A stretch of DNA of 64,000 bases from Methanosarcinales archaeon Methan_01. GTDB taxonomy: Archaea > Halobacteriota > Methanosarcinia > Methanotrichales > Methanotrichaceae. Position 1 is the stretch's first letter; each line of letters opens with the position of its first letter. A program made the position numbers and the translations under genes. The stretch spans positions 1 to 64,000 of the forward strand of contig LUYE01000036.1 of NCBI GenBank assembly GCA_001602645.1. Reading direction: 5' to 3'. The notes beneath the pieces are model-generated. The model had not been told where the DNA came from, searched no databases, and saw nothing but the letters and a program-made list of their open reading frames with translations. Below are positions 26,682-34,058 of this stretch, in pieces.

Positions 26682-26842
26682 ACTGTCGGCGAGATATGTC
26701 GGGACCGTGGGACCGTCTCTATTTCGCCCCAGGTCCGTCCGTAGAAGGTCCCTGGCCTTGCCAGCCCTCTTCTCTGGCCTCTAAGGCCGCATGGCTTTCC
26801 ATATCGTCAAAGAAGGGCTTCGGCCTTGGGGCGAGGCGGATG

Positions 26843-27655
26843 TCACGGGCCGGTGCAGCTGGTGGAGAGGATCTGGCCGGACCGGTGGAAGTATTGGACG
26901 ACGAAGGCGGCGAGGAGGACGGCCATGATCCCGGTGAGGAAGATCCCGTCGAAGACCCCTGCACCGCCGATGGAGAGGACGAGGGGCCTTGTGGCCATGC
27001 TCATAGAGCCGGGGCCGACCATCGGCGGGGCGAGCTCCGCCAGGACTCCGGGGGTGAGGAGGTTGAAGATGTCCGCTCCGAGGAGGGTCCCCATCGTCCC
27101 GCTGATGTAGGCGAGGGCGGGGGCGGCCTGGAGCCTCCTCGCCAGGACGAGGCCGGCGATGGCGGCGAGGGTGGGGGCGACGTAGACGGGGAGGAGGATC
27201 CCTTCGCCTGCCACCGGCATCGCCATCTTATATGTGATCGCCGCCACGACGAGGGTTCCCAGGATCGCCCTCCTCGCCGAGACGCGGCATCGGACGAGGA
27301 TCGTCAGGGAGACGATGATGGGGATTATGCACCCGCCGAGGTTCACCGCCAGGACAGTCGGGTGGAAGGTGGTGGGGAAGGAGATGTCCAGAGCCGGGGA
27401 TAGGAGGGATGCGGCCTCGATAAATATGGGGGGGTACTCGGTGATGATCCCGGAGTAGAGGGGGAAGTCGACGGCGCTTCCGAGGAAGCTTCCGAAGACC
27501 ATGAGAAGGGCGTGCCAGTAGCTGAACCCCACCTGGTAGAAGGCCTCGGTCGAGAGCCGGAAGAATAGGTATACCACTATGAGGGGCGCGGCGAGGACGA
27601 GCAGCAGGATCGCGAGGGAGATGGGGATGAGGAGCCATTCGAACAACGTCTGCAC
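26843..27655 (-). CDS. DUF1614 family membrane protein
   Basis: An integral membrane protein with about seven to eight hydrophobic segments. The ending G-G-A-G-V-F-D-G-I-F-L-T-G-I and the L-G-A-D-I-F-N-L-L block fit the archaeal DUF1614 family, whose function is unknown. The frame is open to 27835, but that start would lie inside the divergent dUTPase gene. A TATA-like TTATATTAACC (27718-27730) points to a start further in, and GTG 27653-27655 before the first helix is chosen; the exact N-terminus is uncertain. Confidence 0.75.
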   Translation of the reverse strand: MQTLFEWLLIPISLAILLLVLAAPLIVVYLFFRLSTEAFYQVGFSYWHALLMVFGSFLGSAVDFPLYSGIITEYPPIFIEAASLLSPALDISFPTTFHPTVLAVNLGGCIIPIIVSLTILVRCRVSARRAILGTLVVAAITYKMAMPVAGEGILLPVYVAPTLAAIAGLVLARRLQAAPALAYISGTMGTLLGADIFNLLTPGVLAELAPPMVGPGSMSMATRPLVLSIGGAGVFDGIFLTGIMAVLLAAFVVQYFHRSGQILSTSCTGP

Positions 27656-27805
27656 CAGCCAGCCTATTTGTTCTGCAGATATTTCTTTGTCGGATTGTTC
27701 CTCGGATCTGTTGGGGCGGTTAATATAACCTTCCAGATGGTCGTGGGCGACGGGACCGAAAAGAGGATCTCTTCTGGGGAGGGCTGAAGGACGGAGGTTA
27801 TTGAT

Positions 27806-28312
27806 TTGTCCATAATTGCGGATAGAGAGCTTCAAGATCTCCTGGACCGGGGCGTCGTCGCGGAGATGATCGATCCGACGGTCCAGGTACAGGCATGCGG
27901 GGTCGACCTCACCTTGCGGTCCGTCGAGAGGTTCGCGACAGCGGGGGCGGTCGACTACGACAACCGGGATCGGAAGGTCTCCAAGACCGAGGCGATCCCC
28001 TTCGACGACGCCGGCTGGGTTCGCCTCGGCCCCGGACCTTACCTCGTCACCTTCAACGAGGCGGTCTCCATACCGAAGGATATCGCCGCCCTGGCGAGGC
28101 CTCGATCGAGCCTTCTGCGGAGCGGGGCGACGGTCGAGACCGCCCTCTGGGATCCCGGTTATCGAGGCCGCAGCCAGTCCCTCCTCGTCGTCTTCAACCC
28201 CGGAGGCCTCCGGCTGAAGAGGGACGCACGGCTGATCCAGCTCGCCTTCTACCGGCTCAGCGCCACCGCGGAGAAGGGGTACGAGGGCGTCTACCAGAAC
28301 GAGAACCTCTGA
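27806..28312 (+). CDS. dUTPase / dCTP deaminase family protein
   Basis: A 168-residue homotrimeric nucleotide hydrolase that keeps dUTP out of DNA. Family motifs are C-G-V-D-L-T-L-R, R-P-R-S-S-L-L-R-S-G, D-P-G-Y-R-G-R and the C-terminal G-Y-E-G-V-Y-Q lid. The archaeal DCD-DUT group may carry dUTPase, dCTP deaminase or both, and the choice is not clear by eye. The start is TTG (27806) with GGAGG at 27793-27797, 8 bases upstream. Confidence 0.88.
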   Translation: MSIIADRELQDLLDRGVVAEMIDPTVQVQACGVDLTLRSVERFATAGAVDYDNRDRKVSKTEAIPFDDAGWVRLGPGPYLVTFNEAVSIPKDIAALARPRSSLLRSGATVETALWDPGYRGRSQSLLVVFNPGGLRLKRDARLIQLAFYRLSATAEKGYEGVYQNENL

Positions 28313-28326
28313 TCCCCCGTGTGGGA

Positions 28327-29046
28327 TCAGACCCTAGCCGCCTCGTCGCCGCAGAGGAGGCGGCGGGACCGCGGCCGGAGCTCTGAATCAAGCTCGTAGA
28401 CGATGGGGACGCCCGTCGGGATCTCGACGGCGGCGATACCTTCGTCGGAGATCCCGTCGAGGCGTTTCACCAGGGCCCGGAGGGCGTTCCCGTGGGAGAC
28501 GACGAGGACCCGTTTCCCAGATCTGATCGACGGGGCGATCGTTTCAATCCAGAAGGGAACGACCCGGCGGAGGACGTCCGCCAGGGCCTCGGAAGAAGGA
28601 AGCTGATCAGGCGGCAGGTCGCGGTAGCGCCGGTCGAAGCGAGGGTGGCGGGGATCGTCATATTCCAGCGGCGGCGGCGGCGCCGAAAAACCGCGCCTCC
28701 AGAGCCGGACCTGCTCCTCTCCTGCCTGGGCCGCCACCTCGTCTCTGGTCCGGCCCTGAAGCGCCCCGTAGTGCCGCTCGTTCAGCTCCACCGCCTTGAC
28801 GATGGGGACCCACTCCAGCTCCATCTCCTCGGAGACGAGCCAGAGGGTCTTGATCGCCCTCTTGAGGAGCGACGCGAAGGCGATGTCGTACTCCAGCCCC
28901 TGCGAGCGCAGAAGCCGGCCCGCACGCCGCGCCTCCGCCTCTCCCGTGGGCGATAGGCCGACGTCGGCCCAGCCGGTGAACCTCCGCTCTTGGTTGTAGA
29001 CGGACTGGCCGTGGCGGAGGAGGACGAGGTTCTCATCTGATCTCAA
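28327..29046 (-). CDS. gpmA: 2,3-bisphosphoglycerate-dependent phosphoglycerate mutase
   Basis: Interconverts 3- and 2-phosphoglycerate in glycolysis and gluconeogenesis. The phosphohistidine motif L-L-R-H-G-Q-S is at 9-15 (His12), followed by N-Q-E-R-R-F-T-G-W-A-D. E-L-N-E-R-H-Y-G-A-L-Q-G and V-V-S-H-G-N-A-L-R-A-L complete the active site. The 239 residues match the bacterial-type dPGM. The start is TTG at 29044-29046. Bacterial-type dPGM is less common in archaea than the cofactor-independent enzyme, so acquisition by transfer is likely but old, since GC matches the neighbours. Confidence 0.92.
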   Translation of the reverse strand: MRSDENLVLLRHGQSVYNQERRFTGWADVGLSPTGEAEARRAGRLLRSQGLEYDIAFASLLKRAIKTLWLVSEEMELEWVPIVKAVELNERHYGALQGRTRDEVAAQAGEEQVRLWRRGFSAPPPPLEYDDPRHPRFDRRYRDLPPDQLPSSEALADVLRRVVPFWIETIAPSIRSGKRVLVVSHGNALRALVKRLDGISDEGIAAVEIPTGVPIVYELDSELRPRSRRLLCGDEAARV

Positions 29047-29188
29047 TCGAAGGCCCCGGAATCTCGATCTTGGGCCGAAGGGAGGGATCAGCCCAATTCA
29101 GGAGGGCCGTTGGCGGGGCAGAAGAAATCCTTTTCCGACCCCGCGCAAGAAAAACAGAAGAAAAAAAGGTTGGTGACCCGACAGGCCC

Positions 29189-29386
29189 TCAGAGGACGGC
29201 CCGGGCGGTGGTTATGATCCGGTCGTTTCTGTCCACCACCAGGACCTCCTCGCCGTCAGCGATGTCCAGGTCGGCGGCGATCACCTGGCGGCCGTATACC
29301 CGGCCGCCCCGGGCGACGAAGGGCACGGCGGCGTCGGATATCACCATCTTCTTCCTTCTCGGGGTTCTGCTGTCTGACAAGAGCAA
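29189..29386 (-). CDS. Stand-alone PUA-domain protein
   Basis: About 63-65 residues, nearly all PUA domain: M-V-I-S-D-A-A-V-P-F-V-A-R-G-G-R-V-Y-G, then A-D-L-D-I and D-E-E-V-type strand G-E-E-V-L-V-V-D-R-N-D, ending T-A-R-A-V-L. The arrangement resembles the C-terminal PUA domain of archaeosine tRNA-guanine transglycosylase. It would bind structured RNA. Starts at TTG 29386 or, with better spacing from AGGTGA, TTG 29380. No catalytic domain is adjacent. Confidence 0.65.
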   Translation of the reverse strand: MLLSDSRTPRRKKMVISDAAVPFVARGGRVYGRQVIAADLDIADGEEVLVVDRNDRIITTARAVL

Positions 29387-29824
29387 TCACCTCTGGATAT
29401 AATGGGGGAGCTGATCTGATATGAATTTTACGGTGAAAAGTATGATCTAATCTTAAATCAAATGGAAAATTTCAGCACACATGGTTGTTCCCAACCGCAT
29501 TAACAAAAAATCGAATGGCATCTCGGTGATTTGTGTGGGTGTATTTAAGGTATCACCAATCCTGTAGCTTGGTCCCTATAACTTCAAGACTGCCGAGAAT
29601 AGGGATGATTGTGAGATGTATCGCTACCTTCTGACTCGGTAACGGGATTCATGGCGGGCATTTGCATGATCGAATCCGCTTATCGCTATCCTGAAGTTAC
29701 CCACACAGAATAGCGAAGAGCCATAAATTTGTTAGACTTTGGAGATGGTGTCTGAGTGCCAACGTATTTTAATTTTGTTAATTCGTGAAAGAAGTGGTTG
29801 ATAGGTGGGGCGGGGATTTATATA
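29387..29824. other. AT-rich intergenic region with no recognisable gene
   Basis: A 438-base stretch of lower GC than its left flank. The inverted TGTGTGGGT (near 29532-29541) and ACCCACACA (near 29699-29707) lie about 160 bases apart. No open frame, tRNA or transposase remnant was recognised. It marks the boundary of the AT-rich island to the right. Confidence 0.5.
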
Positions 29825-30868
29825 TTAATGGGACCTCGCCCTCCCCGGATAACAGCAATAAGGATTCTCGTAGAGAGATTGTGTGGTGAAGTAACAGGAC
29901 CCTCTGCAACCCCCACGACAAATCCAGCCTTTGTCACACCCGGCGCATGTACCCGTAAGCTTGCTGGGATCGAACTGTCTATTATATGCGAAGTTGCCCT
30001 CTTTGCACCATATATCCCTGAGCGATTCTTCCCTCAAGTTCCCCTCTATGAATTCATCGGAGTACAGAGATTCGCATCCTTTAACGTTGCCAACGCTGTC
30101 AATACCAACCACCCTCAGACCCGCCTGACACCCCCTCCAAGAGGAAATCGTTCCAGGCCGGTTTCTCAGATACATCTCATTTTCGTCGTAGTATCCGATA
30201 TCGTCCCCGGCGTACAATCTGATTTTTTGTTCGTTCCGTTTATCTTTTATAAACTCAGTAATCCGAGGTATCTTCGCAGGATTGAGGAGGACGTCCTTTT
30301 TTTCGGCCATGTTCCCCATGGGGGTAGCGATTTGAAGCTGCCATACTAATACGCCATTCTCCACAAATAGATCGTACATCGCATCCAGATCATCAAAGTT
30401 GAAGTCCAAAAGGCTGGTGACCACGCCTATTGAAATGTCCTCTTTGGAAAGCCGATCAAAGGCTCTCAGCACCCGTTGGAATGATTTATTTGAATTTCTA
30501 ATTCGGTTGTGATTTTCTTCCATGCCGTCGACAGATATACCGACATTATCCAGCTGTGCATATCTAATCTGGTCAATTTGGTCATCGCCAAATTTGAACG
30601 CGTTGGTAATGATATTGACGTGCACACCGCCATCGGACAATTTCCTGGCAATCGTTTCCCATCCGTCATAAAGAAAAACCTCCCCTCCTATAAACGTGAC
30701 CTGTCTTGAGCCGAGATCCATAAGCTGATCGGCCACGTCCAGACATTCATCTACGCAGAGTTCATTTGCTCTTGCTTTTCCTGCTACAGAACCACAGTGT
30801 ATACATCTCATATTGCATTTCAGCGTAAGCTCCCACACGCATGTTTCAGGCGTATACTCATTGTCCAA
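29825..30868 (-). CDS. Radical SAM/SPASM enzyme, probable peptide maturase
   Basis: A 347-residue radical S-adenosylmethionine enzyme. C18-x3-C22-x2-C25 binds the SAM cluster, and G-G-E-V-F-L-Y follows at the usual distance. The C-terminal part has the SPASM-type layout: G-C-E-S-L-Y, then a cysteine-dense tail with C-A-G-C, W-I-C-R-G-G-C-R-G-S-C and Y-C-C, enough for two auxiliary iron-sulfur clusters. Such enzymes modify side chains of ribosomally made peptides. The start is TTG 30868 with GGAGGT upstream. It follows three repeated small genes on the same strand, its likely substrates. GC is clearly lower than the chromosome, indicating transfer. Confidence 0.88.
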   Translation of the reverse strand: MDNEYTPETCVWELTLKCNMRCIHCGSVAGKARANELCVDECLDVADQLMDLGSRQVTFIGGEVFLYDGWETIARKLSDGGVHVNIITNAFKFGDDQIDQIRYAQLDNVGISVDGMEENHNRIRNSNKSFQRVLRAFDRLSKEDISIGVVTSLLDFNFDDLDAMYDLFVENGVLVWQLQIATPMGNMAEKKDVLLNPAKIPRITEFIKDKRNEQKIRLYAGDDIGYYDENEMYLRNRPGTISSWRGCQAGLRVVGIDSVGNVKGCESLYSDEFIEGNLREESLRDIWCKEGNFAYNRQFDPSKLTGTCAGCDKGWICRGGCRGSCYFTTQSLYENPYCCYPGRARSH

Positions 30869-30922
30869 TGTAAGGCACCTCCTGTTGGTAAATGTCTATA
30901 TAAATAAGAAGATCCTTCCTAA

Positions 30923-31048
30923 TCAAACAAATTTGTGGATAAAATTGTTGGCGAATTCGACGGGTGACTTCCCTGAGATTCCTGATCCACAAAGGTCGTC
31001 TCTTGAGCATCTTCCGACACGATCATATCCGCCAACAATTTCGATCAT
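30923..31048 (-). CDS. Possible 41-residue peptide between precursor 3 and the radical SAM gene
   Basis: A short frame from ATG 31048 reads M-I-E-I-V-G-G-Y-D-R-V-G-R-C-S-R-D-D-L-C-G-S-G and ends 55 bases before the radical SAM start. The two cysteines and glycines are suggestive of a peptide or small accessory protein. There is only a weak purine-rich site before the ATG, and the frame stays open upstream into the precursor gene. It may be a chance frame. Confidence 0.25.
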   Translation of the reverse strand: MIEIVGGYDRVGRCSRDDLCGSGISGKSPVEFANNFIHKFV

Positions 31049-31076
31049 TTCTCTTAAGACTGCTTCCTGACATCGA

Positions 31077-31363
31077 TTATTCTGTCGGTAGCCCGTACCT
31101 AAACCTTGGAACCACTTCATCGTCAAGTTCGATGAAGTTACACGAAATACCGGCCTCGTCCATCATCTCTCTCTTTTGCCAATCCGTTAGGTACATCTTT
31201 TTTACCTTCGGATTTTTGGGTATTCTTATGCCGTACAGGGTAACGATGGGGGGGGTATCGGTATTTCTAATACGGGACAATCGACGTTCAACGTGTCCTT
31301 TACCATCCTCATCTGCCAATCTGTCAGATACAGCCTGATTACCTTTTTCCCTTCAAATTCCAT
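31077..31363 (-). pseudogene. RiPP-like precursor 3, two-unit, frame broken at a poly-C tract
   Basis: From ATG 31361-31363 the frame reads M-E-F-E-G-K-K-V-I-R-L-Y-L-T-D-W-Q-M-R and stops after 46 codons. The second half, V-T-L-Y-G-I-R-I-P-K-N-P-K-V-K-K-M-Y-L-T-D-W-Q-K-R..., continues in another frame. The switch falls on a run of eight C on the coding strand (31248-31255). Nine C would give one 95-residue protein closely matching precursor 2. GGAGGTAGGTGA precedes the ATG. This is a phase-variable gene, a recent pseudogene or an assembly error. Confidence 0.75.
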
Positions 31364-31417
31364 ATTCACCTACCTCCATCACGCCAATGACGATCGATCG
31401 ATTTCGATTGCGTGATG

Positions 31418-31696
31418 TCAATCGGTTATCATCCCGTACCTTACGATGACGCCCTTTTCAAGTTCGATGAAGTTGCACACAGCCCCAGCTTCGTCCATCA
31501 TCTCTCTCTTTTGCCAATCCGTTAGGTACATCCTTTTTACCTTCGGATTTTGAGGAGTTCGGATTCCGTACTTTAAAACTTGGTCGTCTATGGGTACCTC
31601 CCAGAAATGGCAATCGACGCCCAAGGTATCTTTTACCATTCTCATCTGCCAGTCTGTCAGATACAACCTGAGTATCTTTTTTCCCTTTACTTCCAT
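31418..31696 (-). CDS. RiPP-like precursor 2, two tandem units
   Basis: A 92-residue protein made of two related units. Unit 1 (about 6-50) has L-R-L-Y-L-T-D-W-Q-M-R-M-V-K-D-T-L-G-V-D-C and ends L-K-Y-G-I-R. Unit 2 (about 55-92) has K-R-M-Y-L-T-D-W-Q-K-R-E-M-M-D-E-A-G, a single Cys and ends V-R-Y-G-M-I. Each unit therefore has a helical leader-like part, one cysteine and a basic/hydrophobic Y-G motif. GGAGGTAGAGAG precedes the ATG. Position just upstream of a radical SAM/SPASM gene suggests it is modified by that enzyme. The family is not one I can name. Confidence 0.75.
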   Translation of the reverse strand: MEVKGKKILRLYLTDWQMRMVKDTLGVDCHFWEVPIDDQVLKYGIRTPQNPKVKRMYLTDWQKREMMDEAGAVCNFIELEKGVIVRYGMITD

Positions 31697-31746
31697 ATCT
31701 CTCTACCTCCACAAATTCAATACTGATTGTTAAATATGGATTGATA

Positions 31747-31890
31747 CTAACTTGCCAGCATCCCGTACCTTACAATGGTGCCCTTTTCGAGCTCGATGAA
31801 GCTGCACACAACCCCAGCTTCGTCCATCATCTCTCTTTTTTGCCAATCCGTCAGATACAGCCTGAGCATCTTTCTTCCCATTATCTCCAT
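31747..31890 (-). CDS. RiPP-like precursor 1, single unit
   Basis: A 47-residue single-unit member: M-E-I-M-G-R-K-M-L-R-L-Y-L-T-D-W-Q-K-R-E, one Cys, then V-R-Y-G-M-L-A-S. The frame is open to an ATG at 31938, but a TATA box at 31945-31951 would start the transcript near 31920. AGAGGGAA lies just before ATG 31890, and the protein then aligns with precursor 2 from its first residue. First gene of the cassette. Confidence 0.7.
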   Translation of the reverse strand: MEIMGRKMLRLYLTDWQKREMMDEAGVVCSFIELEKGTIVRYGMLAS

Positions 31891-31944
31891 TTTCCCTCTA
31901 ATATCCAAATATTCTTGAATAACTGCAACCACCTCCATCGATAT

Positions 31945-31951
31945 AAATCTT
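31945..31951 (-). promoter_or_regulatory. TATA box of the radical SAM/precursor cassette
   Basis: On the minus strand AAAGATTTATATCG lies about 58 bases before the ATG of precursor 1. There is no other strong TATA box between the cassette genes, so they may be one transcript. Confidence 0.45.
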
Positions 31952-32269
31952 TTGCATTATGTAATATGAGATGAACGAAGTTTAAACCTGAAATTTATAC
32001 TCACTTGCGAGAATATGTTTACATATATGGTATTTATCCATATTTTTAATTCAAAAATCGTAAACTATTCTTCATTTAATTTTTGCATTTTTTGTTTAAC
32101 TTCTTGAAAACTATTCTGAATATAGTTCTTATTTTAGGGCGCGACCGCATACAAAACAGTCTAGATATGCTAGAAACTATCTGATCGATGGCACAATCAT
32201 TTTATATCAATGGTCTTGCATCTGTTCAGGCTGATGCGATGGTGAGTCGGCGGGGTTGGGGTTTCTGCC
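31952..32269. other. AT-rich intergenic region, no gene seen
   Basis: About 318 bases, very AT-rich until 32190, then a sharp return to high GC at about 32230. No open frame of note. It forms the right edge of the transferred-looking island 29.4-32.2 kb. Confidence 0.5.
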
Positions 32270-33151
32270 TCAGTTCTGCCCCGCTCCGCCCCGTCCCTCG
32301 GTCTTCACGCTGGCGGGCGTGTCTATCCTTTTCCCGCAGCAGGGGCAGATCACCGCCGCCCCGACCTCGACTTCGCGGACCCCTTCATCCCTCTCCCTCC
32401 CCTTCCGGCCGTCCAGCACCTCGACGAAGCCGGAGGCGAGGATCCCCGCCGGGAGGGCGAACATCCCGATACCCACGAGGATCACCAGGGCTCCGATGAA
32501 CTTTCCTGCCGGGGTTATCGGGTAGACGTCTCCGTACCCCACCGTCGCGAGGGTGACGATCCCCCACCACATCGCCGCCGGGATGCTGGAGAACTCCTCG
32601 GGCTGAGCGTCGTGCTCGACGTAGTATATCATGGTGGAGGAGAAGACGAGGAGGATCAGGAGGGAGAAGAGGCTGATGAAGAGCTCCACCTTCTTCAGGG
32701 TCAGGACCCTTCCGAGGGTCCTCATCGCCTCCGAGTACCTCGCCATCTTGAAGATCCGGAAGAGGCGGAAGAGGCGGATCGCCCTCACGTGCCGCAGGTC
32801 GGCGACGAAGAAGGGGAGGAAGAAGGGGAGGATCGCGACGAGGTCGATGACCGCGAAGGGCGTCCTCATAAACCTGAGCCTCCCCCGGACCGGGGAGGCG
32901 AACTCTTCGTCGACGGTGCAGGATCAGATCCTAAGAGCATACTCGATCGAGAAGACCGCCACCGAGAAGACCTCGAAGGCCCCGAAGATGGGGTCGTACT
33001 GGGGGAGCAGCTCCTCCACCGTCGATAGGATCACGGCTATGACGTTCAGGATGATCAGCGCCATGATCGATAGGTTGACGGCCCTGCTGAACCTGTCGCC
33101 GGGGGGCGCCACCTCCAGAATCTCGTGGATCCTCCGCTTTATCCGCTCCAT
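32270..33151 (-). pseudogene. Voltage-gated K+ channel (KvAP-like), interrupted by in-frame TGA
   Basis: A six-helix potassium channel read in one frame from ATG 33151 to 32270 but with a TGA at 32924-32926. Before it: helices S1-S2 ending E-Y-A-L-R-I. After it, without frame change: S-C-T-V-D-E-E-F-A-S-P-V-R-G-R-L-R-F, S3, the S4 voltage sensor R-A-I-R-L-F-R-L-F-R-I-F-K and the pore with selectivity filter T-V-G-Y-G-D. The C-terminus carries a small C-P-C-C motif. Relatives have tryptophan (TGG) at this place, so one G-to-A change explains the stop. Otherwise intact, so inactivation is recent, unless TGA is read through. Confidence 0.85.
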
Positions 33152-33269
33152 CCTAACTCGTGGGGCGTACTCCTCGGATATATATCAACCGGCTTTTTTT
33201 AGACCTGCCTGCGACCCCTGGAGATCCTCTTAAATCATCTTAATATACTCCGCCCTCTTTTTTCAGATC

Positions 33270-34016
33270 ATGAAGGTCGCCTCCATCCAGCTTCAGATCC
33301 GGCTCTGCGATAAGGAAGAGAACCTGGCCAGGGCCCTGGCCATGGCCGCCGAAGCCGTCGACCAGGGCGCCGAGATCCTCGTCTTCCCGGAGCTCTTCCT
33401 CACCGGCTTCTGCTATCGGCGGGATCTATCCGACCGGCCGCCCTACGCATCCCTCGACCCCTTCCGGTCCCTGGCGGAGGAGCACGGCTGCCTGATGGTA
33501 GGCTCACTAGTAGACGGCCGCCTGAACAGGGGCTTCTGCCTCGATCGGCGTGGAATCGGATTTCAGGAGAAGGTCCACCCCTTCGGGACCGAGAAGGAGC
33601 ACTTCGACGGCGGCGATACGATCTCGCCGGTGAAGACCAGCAAGGGGAAGATCGGCCTATCCATCTGCTACGACCTCCGGTTCCCGGAGGTGGCGAGGAG
33701 CCTCGCCCTCTCCGGCGCCGACCTCCTCGTCACCGTCGCCCAGTTCCCGCCGTCGCGGGGGCGCGTCTGGGAGACCCTCTGCCGGGCGCGGGCTATCGAG
33801 AACCAGATCCACCACATCGGCTGCAACGCTGCCGCCCCCGACCACTCCGGCGGCTCCGTAATCCTCGACCCCTGGGGGAGGGCCATCGCTGAGGCGGGGG
33901 CGGAGGAGGGGTTGATCATCGCCGACCTCGACCTCGCCGAGAGGGACGAGGCCCGGAGGGAGATCCCGGCCCTGGCGGATAGGCGGCCCGAAATCTACAG
34001 ATCCTTTGAGGGATGA
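33270..34016 (+). CDS. Carbon-nitrogen hydrolase (nitrilase superfamily, omega-amidase-like)
   Basis: A 248-residue amidase. The catalytic triad is visible: Glu41 in F-P-E-L-F-L, Lys101 in E-K-V-H-P-F and Cys133 in S-I-C-Y-D-L-R-F-P-E. The last motif is typical of the omega-amidase/Nit branch, which hydrolyses small amides such as alpha-ketoglutaramate or deaminated metabolites. ATG 33270 follows a TATA-like TTAATATA near 33238-33245. It lies upstream of priS on the same strand. Confidence 0.9.
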   Translation: MKVASIQLQIRLCDKEENLARALAMAAEAVDQGAEILVFPELFLTGFCYRRDLSDRPPYASLDPFRSLAEEHGCLMVGSLVDGRLNRGFCLDRRGIGFQEKVHPFGTEKEHFDGGDTISPVKTSKGKIGLSICYDLRFPEVARSLALSGADLLVTVAQFPPSRGRVWETLCRARAIENQIHHIGCNAAAPDHSGGSVILDPWGRAIAEAGAEEGLIIADLDLAERDEARREIPALADRRPEIYRSFEG

Positions 34017-34058
34017 GGGGCCGATGGCAGAGCGGATGAGATCGATGGAGGGCCATCT

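Noticed and set aside
29532-29707. Inverted TGTGTGGGT/ACCCACACA pair, possible insertion-element ends
   Set aside because: Only 9 bases, no target duplication, no transposase remnant between or around them.
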